DNA of 33,216 nt from Lentimicrobium sp. L6 (GCF_013166655.1 NZ_JABKCA010000062.1:1-33216); one strand, 5' to 3'; shown: positions 7,377 through 17,400, counted from the stretch's first letter. The notes: generated from the letters alone by a model not told the origin. Numbers and translations: made by a program.

Positions 7377-7389
7377 AAGTTTACTTTTG
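7358..7389 (+). promoter_or_regulatory. Promoter for PepSY-type membrane protein
   Basis: TTG at 7358-7360 is followed after 21 bases by TACTTTTG at 7382-7389, a good Bacteroidota match. Expected start about 7395, leaving a short leader before ATG 7408. Confidence 0.6.
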
Positions 7390-7407
7390 CAACCACAAAT
7401 CATCATC

Positions 7408-8925
7408 ATGTTTAAATTCTTCAAGAAATATCATAAATGGCTAGGGCTGATATTCGCCCTTTTCCTTATCATATACTCCCTTTCTGGCATTGTTTTAAAC
7501 CATAGAGATTTACTTTCTGGTGTTGATGTGAGTAGAAAACTCATGCCCAAAAGCTATACCTATAAAAATTGGAATTTAGGAGCTTTACGTGGAAGCGAAC
7601 AAATAGGCACCGACAGCATCCTTCTTTATGGGAATATGGGCCTTTGGTTGGCCAATGGGGACTTGAACAATTTGAGAAGCTTTGCTGAAGGATTACCTGA
7701 AGGCATGGACAATAGAAAGGTTTTTAAAATCTATAAATCGCATAAAGGGAATTTATATTTGGCCAGCCTCAGGGGAGCTTACTCATGGAATAATGGAGTA
7801 AAAGAATGGAAGAAAATACCCATTGAAATTGAAGATGAAAGATTTGTGGACATCACCGAAAGAAATGGTGAAATTATCTTTCTGAGTCGTAGCTTCTTAT
7901 TTAAAGGCATAGATAATCCTGAGCAATTAAAATTTGAAAAAATCCAATTACAAAATCCAGCTGGATATGATAATAAAATTGGACTATTTAAAACCCTATG
8001 GTTTATTCACTCTGGTGAAATTTATGGTCATTGGGGGAAATTACTCGTCGACCTTTTGGGTGTGGTTTTTATATTATTGAGCCTTGGTGGGGTCATTTAC
8101 TTCTTTATGCCACGAAGAATTAAAAAGAAACACCAACAAGGGGAATCTATCGAGCAACTCAAAGGGTTTCATAAGTGGAATATCCGCTGGCATAATAAAC
8201 TCGGCTACTGGTTTATCTTCTTTTTATTGATTACCACCATTACAGGGATTTTCCTCCGTCCACCCGGATTAATATTTATAGCCTCCTCCAAAGTGGGCAA
8301 AATTCCATATACCTCATTGGCCACTTCTAATGCTTGGTTTGATAAACTCAGAGCTATCGATTATAATGAAGAAAGAGGAGTCTATATCCTATTAACAGAT
8401 GAAAGAGCCTTTGAGCTGGACAAGGAAATGGAGTTGGCGCCTATGGCCTTTGAGTTTCAGGTTCCCATTAGCATCATGGGAGTTACTGTTTTTGAGAGAA
8501 TATCAACAGACACCTATTTAGTAGGAAGTTTTGCCGGTTTATTTGAGTGGAATCCAAGAAGAGGAATCCTCAACGATTTCCAACACCAAAGGCCTTATGT
8601 TCCGGTACAAACCATGGGGCCTCCAATAGAAAACAGCAGTATTAGTGGCTGGGTGGTAAATACCCAAGGTGAAGCCTTTTATACGGATTACGATTTCGGA
8701 ATTAAAGGAATCAATCCTGAATGGCAAACTCCAGAAATGCCTCAGATTATTAAAGAATCACCCATCTCTTTATGGAATTTGGCCTTGGAAATTCATACTG
8801 CACGCTACTTTAGCTTTATCTTTGGAATAGGCTATATCCTTATTGTACCTATAGTTGGTTTCGCAACCATATTTATTCTTATTAGTGGATTGGTAGTTTG
8901 GTGGAAGAAGTATAAAGGGAGTTAA
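7408..8925 (+). CDS. PepSY-associated TM family membrane protein
   Basis: Inner-membrane protein of 505 aa. Predicted membrane segments: residues ~10-30 (WLGLIFALFLIIYSLSGIVL), ~213-233 (after GHWGKLL), ~265-285 (YWFIFFLLITTITGIFL) and ~475-500 (C-terminal). Two large, probably periplasmic stretches lie between. Conserved His positions near membrane edges (KYHKW, IHSGEIYGHWG, GFHKWNIRWHNK, LEIHTARY) resemble PepSY_TM/PiuB-like proteins, which are often linked to iron or haem reduction and siderophore uptake. The periplasmic loops contain Trp/Gly-rich propeller-like sequence rather than clear PepSY domains. An upstream TTG at 7387 is rejected because it overlaps the -7 box. The gene ends directly against the convergent methyltransferase. 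Exact substrate unknown. Confidence 0.75.
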   Translation: MFKFFKKYHKWLGLIFALFLIIYSLSGIVLNHRDLLSGVDVSRKLMPKSYTYKNWNLGALRGSEQIGTDSILLYGNMGLWLANGDLNNLRSFAEGLPEGMDNRKVFKIYKSHKGNLYLASLRGAYSWNNGVKEWKKIPIEIEDERFVDITERNGEIIFLSRSFLFKGIDNPEQLKFEKIQLQNPAGYDNKIGLFKTLWFIHSGEIYGHWGKLLVDLLGVVFILLSLGGVIYFFMPRRIKKKHQQGESIEQLKGFHKWNIRWHNKLGYWFIFFLLITTITGIFLRPPGLIFIASSKVGKIPYTSLATSNAWFDKLRAIDYNEERGVYILLTDERAFELDKEMELAPMAFEFQVPISIMGVTVFERISTDTYLVGSFAGLFEWNPRRGILNDFQHQRPYVPVQTMGPPIENSSISGWVVNTQGEAFYTDYDFGIKGINPEWQTPEMPQIIKESPISLWNLALEIHTARYFSFIFGIGYILIVPIVGFATIFILISGLVVWWKKYKGS

Positions 8926-9984
8926 CTAAGTAGAAACTCTTGGTTTCTTAGCAATAATAATATCTCTCTTTATGGATTTATCCACCATGTGTTCAAACTG
9001 AAGATTGGGTTCATCATTTAACACTTCAAAACCATTCTCCACAAAAACTTCCGAAAGCTTATGTTTAGAAACTACAAATGAATTCCAGGCCAAAACAATG
9101 GTTCCTCCTGGCTTAAGAATCTGACTCCATCCAGGTAAACATTGGATTAATAATTGATATGGATTTCGTGTGATGGAGTTTGATTTCTGAGCAACAGCAT
9201 TTCCATGAGCTATTCCATAAGGCAAGTCACCTACAATAACATGGAAGCTTTCTTTTTTAAAGTATTTAGCTGCATCCTGAGACCGTCCATTTACTATTCC
9301 CAACTTTCGTCTAGAGGACTTCTCTTTAAACTCTTGCTTACTCTTTGCATACTCAAACTCACGAACCATAATAGCTTCGGATTTATTTTTACCGTAAATC
9401 CTTCTGCTATTAGACTGATGTTTATACTTTTCCTCCTCTAAAAACTTCTTAAAAAACACTTCACAGGCATGTGTTGATTTCGAGTCGATTTCTATTCCCA
9501 TAGGCTCAAAATTATAAACTACAGCTTCAAAAAGAGTCGTTCCCCTACCTGCAACGGGATCGAGCAATCTAATTTGATCTCGGTAATCAAAATCACTGGA
9601 TAGCAAAGCCACATTTATCATCATCTTAGTGAATAGCTCATTAGTTTTGCCAGGATACTTCAATAGAGAACTGATTTTCTGGTCTACATATTCAAATTCA
9701 TATTTGGAAATGGGTATCAAACAATCACTTTCTTTATCATGGTCTTTAAAGATAGCAAACACAAAGGAAAGCCTTGATAAAACCTGTAAATCGTAGTCTG
9801 TGATTTCATCTTTGGTAGTGAAAGAAATATAGCGAATACCTTTGATATTTACTATATCTATTTCTTCGCAAGTTGCTTCTAATCTTCTTGTTGCTATCTT
9901 TAATTCTGCCAAAGCCAATTCCCCTGACAGATTATAATAAACCCTATTATGCCCTGGGTTTTGTAAAATCAAATACCTATTCAT
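8926..9984 (-). CDS. SAM-dependent RNA methyltransferase-like protein (UPF0020/TRM11 type)
   Basis: Protein of 352 aa with a Rossmann-type methyltransferase core: SAM-binding motif I LLDPVAGRGTTLFEA (residues ~140-154), an acidic strand end GIEID (~163-167), and catalytic motif DLPYG (253-257), a variant of the D/N-PPY motif. The ~120-residue N-terminal part could bind RNA, as in THUMP-type tRNA guanine-N2 methyltransferases, but no clear THUMP signature is seen. Substrate is therefore unassigned; tRNA modification is the best guess. A Lys/Arg-rich insert (residues ~186-230) separates the motifs. It abuts the convergent membrane-protein gene with no spacer. Confidence 0.72.
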   Translation of the reverse strand: MNRYLILQNPGHNRVYYNLSGELALAELKIATRRLEATCEEIDIVNIKGIRYISFTTKDEITDYDLQVLSRLSFVFAIFKDHDKESDCLIPISKYEFEYVDQKISSLLKYPGKTNELFTKMMINVALLSSDFDYRDQIRLLDPVAGRGTTLFEAVVYNFEPMGIEIDSKSTHACEVFFKKFLEEEKYKHQSNSRRIYGKNKSEAIMVREFEYAKSKQEFKEKSSRRKLGIVNGRSQDAAKYFKKESFHVIVGDLPYGIAHGNAVAQKSNSITRNPYQLLIQCLPGWSQILKPGGTIVLAWNSFVVSKHKLSEVFVENGFEVLNDEPNLQFEHMVDKSIKRDIIIAKKPRVST

Positions 9985-10182
9985 ATTCTAAAAAAAATCT
10001 TAAAAACAACTTTTATCCAAAACAAAGCAAATTTCGTAATATCAAACTAAAATAGCTTAAGTGTACTATAAAAACCTATTCTGACTGAGATTAAGATGCT
10101 TTAAACTACAGTGAATAGTTAATCAGTCCTCAAAAATAAATATTTCTAGTAATATACAACCTTAAAACAAGGTTTGTTTCAT

Positions 10183-11232
10183 TTAGTTCTTAAGAACTTC
10201 AAGTAATTTATCTCTAAGCTCTTCTCCTTTGAGTCCTCTGGCGACAATTCGTCCTTCTGGGTTAATTAAAAGAGAGGCTGGAATGCTTTTAACACCATAA
10301 TCTATGAAAGCATTATCTTCAAAACCCGAGACCAATGAAACATTTATCCAAGGTAGATTATCTTCATTAATTGCAGAAAGCCATCTTGACTTATCAAACT
10401 CAGCTGCTACACCTAAAATTTCGAATTTTGCATTTTTCAAGCTCAACTCTTGATGTAATTTTACTAAAGCAGGAATTTCTTGCTTACATAATTCGCACCA
10501 AGAAGCCCAAAATTTAACCAAGACATAAGAGCCTCTCAAAGAAGATAGCCTTCTCTCTATACCAGCACTATCTTTACTAATGATTTCAGGAGCTAATCGA
10601 CCTTGCTGAACCAATTCCAACACTTTCATTTGGGATTTTATCTTCACAGAGTATGGATGGAATCGCAAACTCAAATCCATTAAATTATATAGATGATTTA
10701 GTTCTTCAAAATTTCCTATGTGGTAACGATAATTTAAAATCAAATATGGGTTAAGAGGAGAGTTAGGTTCACTTTGTATAAAAGCATCAATCATTTCTAA
10801 TTCTTGTTGACTATTTTTCGCTAGGCTCAATCTAGTTTCAAACTCTCGCAACTGCACATTCATCCTGGCATCAATAATTTTAAGCTCTTTGGGATTATCA
10901 AGGTCTCCTTCAATGAAGATTTTATCTGTACTAATATAAAATGGCAGCGTTGGTTGATTATTCGTCCCTATAAAATACATTTCGGCATGATTAAACTCAC
11001 CATCAAATCGAAACTGTCCATCTTCTATCTTTTTAGCCCCTATTCTTTCATAGGTATATCCTAAGTAATTCCCTGCCTTAAATAGATAAATACTATCAGA
11101 CTGATAATTTAAAAGGTCTCCTTTTATATGATAAAAATAGGTCTTGGTGTTGTTATCTAAATGACAACCAAAAAAAACAATGACCACAAAAGTAAGCACT
11201 AGCAGAAAATGTTTTTTAAGCCTCATATTCAT
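10183..11232 (-). CDS. TlpA/thioredoxin-like lipoprotein with N-terminal DUF4369-like region
   Basis: Lipoprotein signal MNMRLKKHFLLVLTFVVIVF followed by FGC gives lipidation at Cys23. An N-terminal beta-rich region with a DUF4369-like look (YHIKGDLLNYQSDSIYLFKA) leads through a helical middle to a C-terminal thioredoxin fold containing VKFWASWCELCKQEIP (Cys246 and Cys249, CxxC) and the cis-Pro segment KSIPASLLINPEGRIV. Such proteins reduce or isomerise disulfides at the membrane. The CELC dipeptide is less common than the CGPC or CPPC of well-studied members. The frame extends 13 codons upstream to 11271, but that ATG lies at the predicted transcription start, so 11232 (or 11226) is preferred. 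The diphosphate synthase gene lies upstream, likely separately transcribed. Confidence 0.82.
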   Translation of the reverse strand: MNMRLKKHFLLVLTFVVIVFFGCHLDNNTKTYFYHIKGDLLNYQSDSIYLFKAGNYLGYTYERIGAKKIEDGQFRFDGEFNHAEMYFIGTNNQPTLPFYISTDKIFIEGDLDNPKELKIIDARMNVQLREFETRLSLAKNSQQELEMIDAFIQSEPNSPLNPYLILNYRYHIGNFEELNHLYNLMDLSLRFHPYSVKIKSQMKVLELVQQGRLAPEIISKDSAGIERRLSSLRGSYVLVKFWASWCELCKQEIPALVKLHQELSLKNAKFEILGVAAEFDKSRWLSAINEDNLPWINVSLVSGFEDNAFIDYGVKSIPASLLINPEGRIVARGLKGEELRDKLLEVLKN

Positions 11233-11278
11233 ATTGTTTATTATAGAAACAAATCGATATCTATTCATCATTAAGCTT

Positions 11279-11286
11279 CAAAGATA
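11279..11286 (-). promoter_or_regulatory. -7 element (TATCTTTG) for the TlpA-like gene
   Basis: Exact TAnnTTTG on the minus strand. Transcription starting near 11272 leaves a leader of about 40 bases to ATG 11232 and argues against the start at 11271. Confidence 0.45.
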
Positions 11287-11347
11287 AAACTAATTAAATA
11301 ATTAATACCAAAATCACATGAACCAGAAGAGAAATTTCAAAGTAGAC

Positions 11348-12322
11348 CTAACTGTCTCTTTTCATTAAGTTATCTGCCACAGAAACAAGAACCATTTCTT
11401 TATCTTTTGGAAGATGGATAGCATGGAGTTGCAACATGGCTTTAGAATAGAACTCCTCCATTAATTGACGTGTTAATTGGCTGATTTCATATTTATTAAA
11501 AAGGTTTAATACCTCTGTCACTTTTTCATCATTACCCTCATCCTGTATCGTATACAACTCCACTAACCTTTTTTTATCAATTTCATCAGCCAGTTCCAAA
11601 GCTTTTAAATAAAGATAGGTTTTCTTATTGGTTCTAATATCACCACCAGTTTGCTTTCCAAAAACAGAAGTATCACCAAAAGCATCCAACAAATCATCTT
11701 GCAACTGAAAAGCCATACCAATATTTTCACCAAAATTATAGGTCAACTTACATTGATCAGCACTGGCGCGAGCAATAATCGCTCCGACATGCATACTTCC
11801 ACCAATCAGAACAGCGGTCTTTAACTTAATCATCTCCAGATATTCTTCAATACTTACATGCTCGGCTGTCTCAAAATTCATATCGTATTGCTGGCCTTCA
11901 CATACCTCTTTTCCAACCTTATTAAACACTGTAAAAAGGTCAAACAACAAATCCTTGGGAGAGCTAAGCAAATAATCATATGCTAGCACCATCATGGTAT
12001 CACCACTCAAAATAGCCCGATTAGCGTCCCATTTTTTGTATACGGTAGGCTCTCCTCGTCTTATTGGGGCCTTGTCCATAATATCATCATGCAATAAAGT
12101 GAAATTATGAAACGTCTCCAAACCTAAAGCCGCATTAACAGACTCCTCTATTTTTCCACCGAAAATATCGCAAGTCATAATCGTTAAAGTAGGACGCAAC
12201 CTCTTACCTCCCAAACTCATAGTATAAGTAATGGGTTCGTATAATTCGACAGGAGCATGATCAAATTTCTGCTCAGCAATCTTTAGTTTAATAATCTCTT
12301 GGTAATCTTGAATTGTCAACAT
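11348..12322 (-). CDS. Polyprenyl (farnesyl/geranylgeranyl-type) diphosphate synthase
   Basis: Trans-isoprenyl diphosphate synthase of 324 aa that condenses isopentenyl diphosphate with an allylic diphosphate, supplying isoprenoid, quinone and cell-wall lipid precursors. Visible motifs: GGKRLRPTL (residues ~38-46), first Asp-rich motif DDIMD (79-83), RRGEPTVYKKW, GQQYDMNF, the Lys-Thr pair (KLKTA), and the second Asp-rich motif QDDLLD (208-213) within LQDDLLDAFGD. The residue five before the first Asp motif is Phe74, which in this family tends to cap the chain length, so a short product (C15-C20) is more likely than octaprenyl (inference). Start at ATG 12322, 12 bases after the expected transcription start. 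Confidence 0.92.
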   Translation of the reverse strand: MLTIQDYQEIIKLKIAEQKFDHAPVELYEPITYTMSLGGKRLRPTLTIMTCDIFGGKIEESVNAALGLETFHNFTLLHDDIMDKAPIRRGEPTVYKKWDANRAILSGDTMMVLAYDYLLSSPKDLLFDLFTVFNKVGKEVCEGQQYDMNFETAEHVSIEEYLEMIKLKTAVLIGGSMHVGAIIARASADQCKLTYNFGENIGMAFQLQDDLLDAFGDTSVFGKQTGGDIRTNKKTYLYLKALELADEIDKKRLVELYTIQDEGNDEKVTEVLNLFNKYEISQLTRQLMEEFYSKAMLQLHAIHLPKDKEMVLVSVADNLMKRDS

Positions 12323-12340
12323 AAATCTATTTTAGTGCTG

Positions 12341-12348
12341 CAAATTTA
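12341..12348 (-). promoter_or_regulatory. -7 element (TAAATTTG) for polyprenyl synthase gene
   Basis: Exact TAnnTTTG on the minus strand, giving a very short leader before ATG 12322. The -33 box is unclear. Confidence 0.42.
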
Positions 12349-12445
12349 AAAATTCAAGTGAAAGCAAAAAGAAATCTTTTCAAACTCAGATAATTATTCA
12401 AAAAAAGAATTCCTCAGAAAGCTTTAAAGATGTCAAAATAAATCG

Positions 12446-12453
12446 TATTTTTG
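12446..12453 (+). promoter_or_regulatory. -7 element (TATTTTTG) for rimP-nusA-infB
   Basis: Exact TAnnTTTG. Transcription from about 12459 gives a leader of roughly 155 bases that can fold (see 12571-12594). Confidence 0.5.
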
Positions 12454-12570
12454 CACCGCTTTTTAAATGGAGAAAATAGTCTTTTCATCAATTAAACAGC
12501 ACCCTCCCTCTTTGGAGAGAGTTTAAACGCTTGAATTTTAAGCATTTAAAAGCATTAGATGGACAGATGG

Positions 12571-12594
12571 AGGGGACAGCAGTCCCCTTTTGTT
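12571..12594 (+). terminator. Terminator-like hairpin in the rimP leader (candidate attenuator)
   Basis: AGGGGAC-AGCA-GTCCCCT (7-bp stem, 12571-12588) is followed by TTTTGTT. It sits 28 bases before the rimP start and downstream of the promoter, so it would act as an attenuator. Upstream CCCTCC (12502-12507) can pair with GGAGGG (12569-12574), an alternative fold that would open it. A hairpin ahead of rimP-nusA operons is common in other bacteria; regulation here is inferred. Confidence 0.5.
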
Positions 12595-12615
12595 ATAATC
12601 TGTTTAAAGAAAAAT

Positions 12616-13086
12616 ATGATAGGAAAAAAGAAAATAGAGGCATTAATTGAAGAAGGATTATCAGGAACAGATCGTTTTTTGGTAGAACTCAACATCAATG
12701 AAGCCAATCATATAGAGGTTTTTATTGATAGCGACACAAGGGTAGGAATTGATCATTGCGTGGAGTTGAGTCGTCAAATAGAGTCTAATTTGGATCGAGA
12801 AGAAGAAGATTTTTTTCTGAATGTATCTTCAGCAGGCTTAGATCTTCCTCTTCGCAAAAAACGTCAATACTTGAAACATGTGGGCCAACTTTTAAAAATA
12901 AAATTAACTGACGGCTCACAGATATTGATACGTGTAGAAGAAGTGAAAGAAGATGGTATATTAGGGACTCCATTGAAGAAAAACCCTAATGCAAAAAAAG
13001 GTTCAAGAAAACCTTATCACGAAGAAGAACCTTTAATAATAGAGTTTAACTCTATTCAAGAATCAAAAATAGAAGTTGTTTTTTAA
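12616..13086 (+). CDS. rimP: Ribosome maturation factor RimP
   Basis: Encodes 156 aa of the RimP family, which helps mature the 30S ribosomal subunit. It has the N-terminal alpha-beta domain, including VEVFIDSD-like HIEVFIDSDTRVGIDHCVEL and the conserved FFLNVSSAGLDLPL (family form 'YxLEVSSPGLDRPL'), and a C-terminal SH3-like domain (VGQLLKIKLTDG). ATG 12616 (MIGKKKIEAL) is chosen. An in-frame ATG at 12559 would translate through the leader hairpin and adds residues unlike the family. It is followed 12 bases later by nusA, the usual gene order. Confidence 0.92.
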   Translation: MIGKKKIEALIEEGLSGTDRFLVELNINEANHIEVFIDSDTRVGIDHCVELSRQIESNLDREEEDFFLNVSSAGLDLPLRKKRQYLKHVGQLLKIKLTDGSQILIRVEEVKEDGILGTPLKKNPNAKKGSRKPYHEEEPLIIEFNSIQESKIEVVF

Positions 13087-13098
13087 TCTATATACAAA

Positions 13099-14346
13099 AT
13101 GGCAAATCAAGAAGGAAAAATGAGTTTAATCTCTACCTTTCAGGAATTTAAGGAATTTAAGAATATCGATCGAGAAACCATGATGCGTATCTTGGAAGAT
13201 GTTTTCAGACACATGCTTATCAAGCGATTTGGTACCGATGAAAATTTTGATATCATTGTTAATATTGACAAGGGAGACCTTGAAATTTGGCGAAACCGTG
13301 ATATCGTTGAGGATGGTGAAGTTGAAGATGACAATCTTGAGATCTCATATTCCGATGCAATCAAGATAGAACCAGATTACGAAGTAGGTGAAGAAGTATC
13401 CGAGCCTATGTTTATGGAAAATTTTGGTCGTCGTGAAATTTTGACCATTCGTCAAAACTTAGCTACCAAAATTCAAGAACTTGAAAAAGACAATGTCTAC
13501 AAAAAATACTCTGAAAAAATTGGAGAAATCATCAGTGGTGAAGTTTATCAGGTCTGGAAAAGAGAAGTCCTCATCCTTGATGATGAATATTATGAGTTGA
13601 TTCTACCAAAATCAGAACAAATCCCTAGTGATTATTATAGAAAAGGGGATGTCATACGTGCGGTTGTGAGTAAAGTTGACTTAAAAAACAATACTCCCGT
13701 GATTATTCTTTCTCGTACATCTCCAGTATTCTTAGAGCGTTTATTTGAACAAGAAGTACCAGAGGTTTATGATGGTCTTATTACCATTAAAAATATTGTT
13801 CGTGTTCCTGGAGAAAGAGCCAAGATATCAGTTGAAAGTTATGATGACAGAATAGATCCTGTTGGAGCTTGTGTCGGTATGAAAGGGAGTAGAATTCACG
13901 GAATTGTTAGAGAATTAAAAAATGAAAATATAGACGTGATTAATTATACAAACAATACAAGCTTGTATATTCAGCGTGCTTTAAGCCCTGCGAAAATCAC
14001 ATCCATAAATATAGACGAGGAGAACAATAAAGCAGATGTGTTCTTAAAACCAGATCAAGTATCACTTGCTATTGGTAAAGGTGGTTTCAATATTAAACTT
14101 GCTGGTCGCCTTACAGGATACGAAATTGATGTTTATCGTGATACAGACACCGATTTAGAGGATGTTGCATTAACAGAATTCAGTGATGAAATCGATGAAT
14201 GGATTATCAAAGAATTGGTATCTATAGGGTGCGATACTGCTAAATCAGTTTTAGCTATTCCAGCTGAAGAGTTAGTTAACAGAACCGACTTAGAAGAAGA
14301 AACCATAAATGAAGTAGTACGTATATTAAGATTAGAATTTGATTAA
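13099..14346 (+). CDS. nusA: Transcription termination/antitermination factor NusA
   Basis: NusA, 415 aa, binds RNA polymerase and nascent RNA and modulates pausing, termination and antitermination. Order of domains: N-terminal polymerase-binding domain (~1-135, with EFKNIDRETMMRILEDVF), S1 domain (~143-210, GEVYQVWKREVLIL), KH1 (~240-290, VGACVGMKGSRIHGIVREL) and KH2 (~300-365, DQVSLAIGKGGFNIKLAGRL). A short acidic helix-hairpin-helix-like tail (~370-415) follows. The length fits Bacteroidota NusA, which lacks the long repeats of E. coli. A second ATG at 13120 (MSLISTFQEF) is also a plausible start. Second gene of the rimP operon. Confidence 0.95.
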   Translation: MANQEGKMSLISTFQEFKEFKNIDRETMMRILEDVFRHMLIKRFGTDENFDIIVNIDKGDLEIWRNRDIVEDGEVEDDNLEISYSDAIKIEPDYEVGEEVSEPMFMENFGRREILTIRQNLATKIQELEKDNVYKKYSEKIGEIISGEVYQVWKREVLILDDEYYELILPKSEQIPSDYYRKGDVIRAVVSKVDLKNNTPVIILSRTSPVFLERLFEQEVPEVYDGLITIKNIVRVPGERAKISVESYDDRIDPVGACVGMKGSRIHGIVRELKNENIDVINYTNNTSLYIQRALSPAKITSINIDEENNKADVFLKPDQVSLAIGKGGFNIKLAGRLTGYEIDVYRDTDTDLEDVALTEFSDEIDEWIIKELVSIGCDTAKSVLAIPAEELVNRTDLEEETINEVVRILRLEFD

Positions 14347-14370
14347 GTCTTTTATTGAATAGTATATTTG
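14338..14370 (+). promoter_or_regulatory. Internal promoter for infB
   Basis: TTTG (14338-14341) and TATATTTG (14363-14370) are 21 bases apart, a near-ideal Bacteroidota promoter spanning the nusA stop. It leaves a leader of about 40 bases before infB and could let IF2 be expressed apart from rimP-nusA. Confidence 0.5.
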
Positions 14371-14413
14371 ATAAAAAAAAGATAAAAAGAGAGAATAACA
14401 GATTAAGGATAAT

Positions 14414-17400
14414 ATGGCAAAAAGCAATAAACCTATGAGGTTGACAAAAGCTGCAAGAGAATTCAATGTAGGTGTAAACACTATCACAGATTTTCTCAAT
14501 AAAAAAGGCTTTAAAGACGACTTCAGTCCAAACAGTAAATTAACTCCTGATATGGTATCTTTGTTGGTGGCAGAGTATCAATCGGAAAAGGATGTTAAAG
14601 AAAAAGCTCACGAGAGAGTCCTTGCTACCGATCGTACTCCTGTTTCTTTAAACCAAACAGAAGTTGAAGAAGTAGAAGTAGAGGAAGAATCTTCTGGTAA
14701 TGATTTCATTATTCATGATAATTCATTAAAAGGATCCTCTACAAAGAGTACTCCAAGCCCAAAGAAAAATACTCCCGAGGAGATTGTTGAGCCAATACCA
14801 ACTAAACAAGAAGAAGCTCCAAAGGCAAAACCTGTTGTGGCTGAGGAAATTCCCGTAGTGGAAACTCCAAAAGTAGAGGAAAATCCTGCTCCTGTTATTG
14901 AAACTCCAGTTGTTGAAAAGGTAAAAGAAGAGCCAGTTCAACAAGTAAAAGAAAAAACCGTACCACCAAAAGCGGAAGAAATAAAAGAAAGTACTACTCC
15001 TGTTGAGGATAAAGCTCCGAAAGCCATAAGCCCAAAAGCCGACGTGCCTATTATAAAAGAAGAAAAACCTGTAGTGGCTGAGAAAACAGTTCTGAATGAA
15101 CCAAAACCAACTCCTGTAGAATCAGATCAAGGCGGACATCATCCTAAGGTTGTCGACAAAATTGATTTGGACAATACCAATTGGTCTACTAGACCAAAAC
15201 CAAAGTCAAAAGAAGAAAAACGTCAAGAAAAGGCAAACAAAGGTGAACAGAGAAAGCAGTCCACTGAAAAGGCTATTGCACATAGCAAAGCCATTAAAGC
15301 CAAAGAAGACGAAGCCAAAGCTGTTGAAGCAGAAAAAGTGAAGGCTCAAGCCTCAGCCAAACCTGAGGCGCCAGAGATTGAAACTATTAGAGCTAAAGCT
15401 GAGAAACTTACAGGCCCAAAAGTATTACGAACCATCGTATTAGAGCCTAAAAGAGAAAAGAAAAAGCTACCTGAAGCATCTTCTTCAGATTCTAAAAATA
15501 GAAAGAAGAAAAAGCGTACCAGAATCAAAAAGCCTGTTGATCCAAATTCAACTACAGCTAAACAAGGTACTGGTGCTGGAAACAGACCTGGACAAGCTGG
15601 TCAAGGTGGTGGACAAGGTCAAAAACCTGGAGATCGCAATGCTCAGAGTAACCGTAGAAAAGGTAAGAAACCAAATACAAGAACTCCTCTTGTTAAAAAG
15701 GTAGAACCTACAGAAGAAGAAATCCGCAAACAAATAAAAGATACTTTAGCACGTTTAGCACCAGCTGGGAAATCTAAAGCTTCAAAGCATAGAAGAAATA
15801 AGAGAGACCACGTTCATAAGCTTGCAGAAGAAGAAATGCAGAAGGAAATTGAAGAACTAAAAGTAATTAAAGTTGCTGAGTACGTTACTGCCAATGACCT
15901 TTCTAATATGATTGATGTTCCTGTTACCAAGATTATTGCTACCTGTATGGGTATTGGTCTTTTCGTTTCCATCAATCAACGTTTAGATGCAGAGACTCTT
16001 TTATTAGTTGCCGAAGAATTTGGTTTTCAAGTAGAATTCGTGGGTGTTGAAGCCAGTGAATCTATTAAAACAGATGAAGAAGACTTTAGTGAAGATGATT
16101 TAGAAGATAGAGCTCCAATTGTAACTGTAATGGGCCACGTTGACCATGGTAAAACAAAATTATTGGATTACGTTCGTTCTGCTAACGTTGTAGCAGGTGA
16201 AGCTGGAGGTATTACTCAGCACATTGGTGCTTACGAAGTTATTACAAAAGATGGCAGAAGTGTTACTTTCCTTGATACACCTGGTCACGAAGCTTTTACA
16301 GCGATGCGTGCTCGTGGTGCTAAAGTTACCGATATTGCAATTATCGTAATTGCTGCTGATGACCGTGTGATGCCTCAAACCAAAGAAGCCATCAACCACG
16401 CTCAAGCTGCTGGAATTCCAATCGTTTTTGCCATCAATAAAATGGATAAGCCTGGCGCCAATGCTGACCAAGTGAAAAATGAATTATCACAGATGAATAT
16501 CTTAGTAGAAGACTGGGGAGGTAAATTCCAAAGTCAAGAGATATCAGCCTTAAAAGGTGATGGTGTTGAAGACTTACTAGAAAAAGTATTATTAGAAGCT
16601 GACATGCTAGAATTAAAAGCTACTCCTAAACGTAAAGCCGTAGGTAGTGTAATTGAAGCATCTCTAGATAAAGGTCGTGGATATGTGACCAAAATCTTGG
16701 TTCAAGATGGTACCCTTCGCGTTGGAGACATGGTACTCGCCGGAAGTAGTTATGGTAAAGTAAAAGCTATGTTTAATGAATACAATCAAAACATTAAAGA
16801 AGCTGGACCTGCAACACCAGTATTGATGCTTGGTTTAAACAATGCACCTCAGGCTGGTGACAATATTATCGTATTAGCTGATGAGCGTGAAGTTAAAGTA
16901 ATTGCTACTAAACGTGAGCAATTACAAAGAGAACAAAGTATCCGTACTCAGAAACATATTACCTTGGATGAAATTGGTCGTAGATTGGCCATTGGTGATT
17001 TCAAAGAATTGAATGTTATTGTTAAGGCCGATGTGGATGGTTCAGTGGAAGCACTTTCCGATTCATTAATCAAGCTTTCTACAAGCGAAGTTCAATTGAA
17101 TGTGATTCATAAGTCTGTTGGACAAATTAGCGAATCTGATGTATTATTAGCTTCTGCTTCTGATGCGATTATCGTTGGTTTCCAAGTTAGACCTAACATG
17201 CAAGCTCGTAAGTTAGCAGATACTGAAGGCATTCAAATTAAACAATACTCTATTATCTACCAAGCTATCGAAGAGCTTAAATTAGCTCTAGAAGGTATGC
17301 TTGCTCCACAAGAGGAAGAAAAGATAGTAGCCAACGTAGAAGTACGAGAAGTATTTGTTATTACGAAAGTAGGAACTATTGCTGGTTGTAAAGTATTAGA

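Noticed and set aside
14726-14944. Minus-strand frame of 72 codons opposite infB
   Set aside because: Shadow of the Pro/Glu/Lys linker; Trp/Phe/Asn-rich antisense translation is an artefact of composition.
15061-15700. Horizontal transfer or repeat expansion in infB
   Set aside because: The low-complexity Lys/Glu/Pro linker is a normal feature of Bacteroidota IF2.
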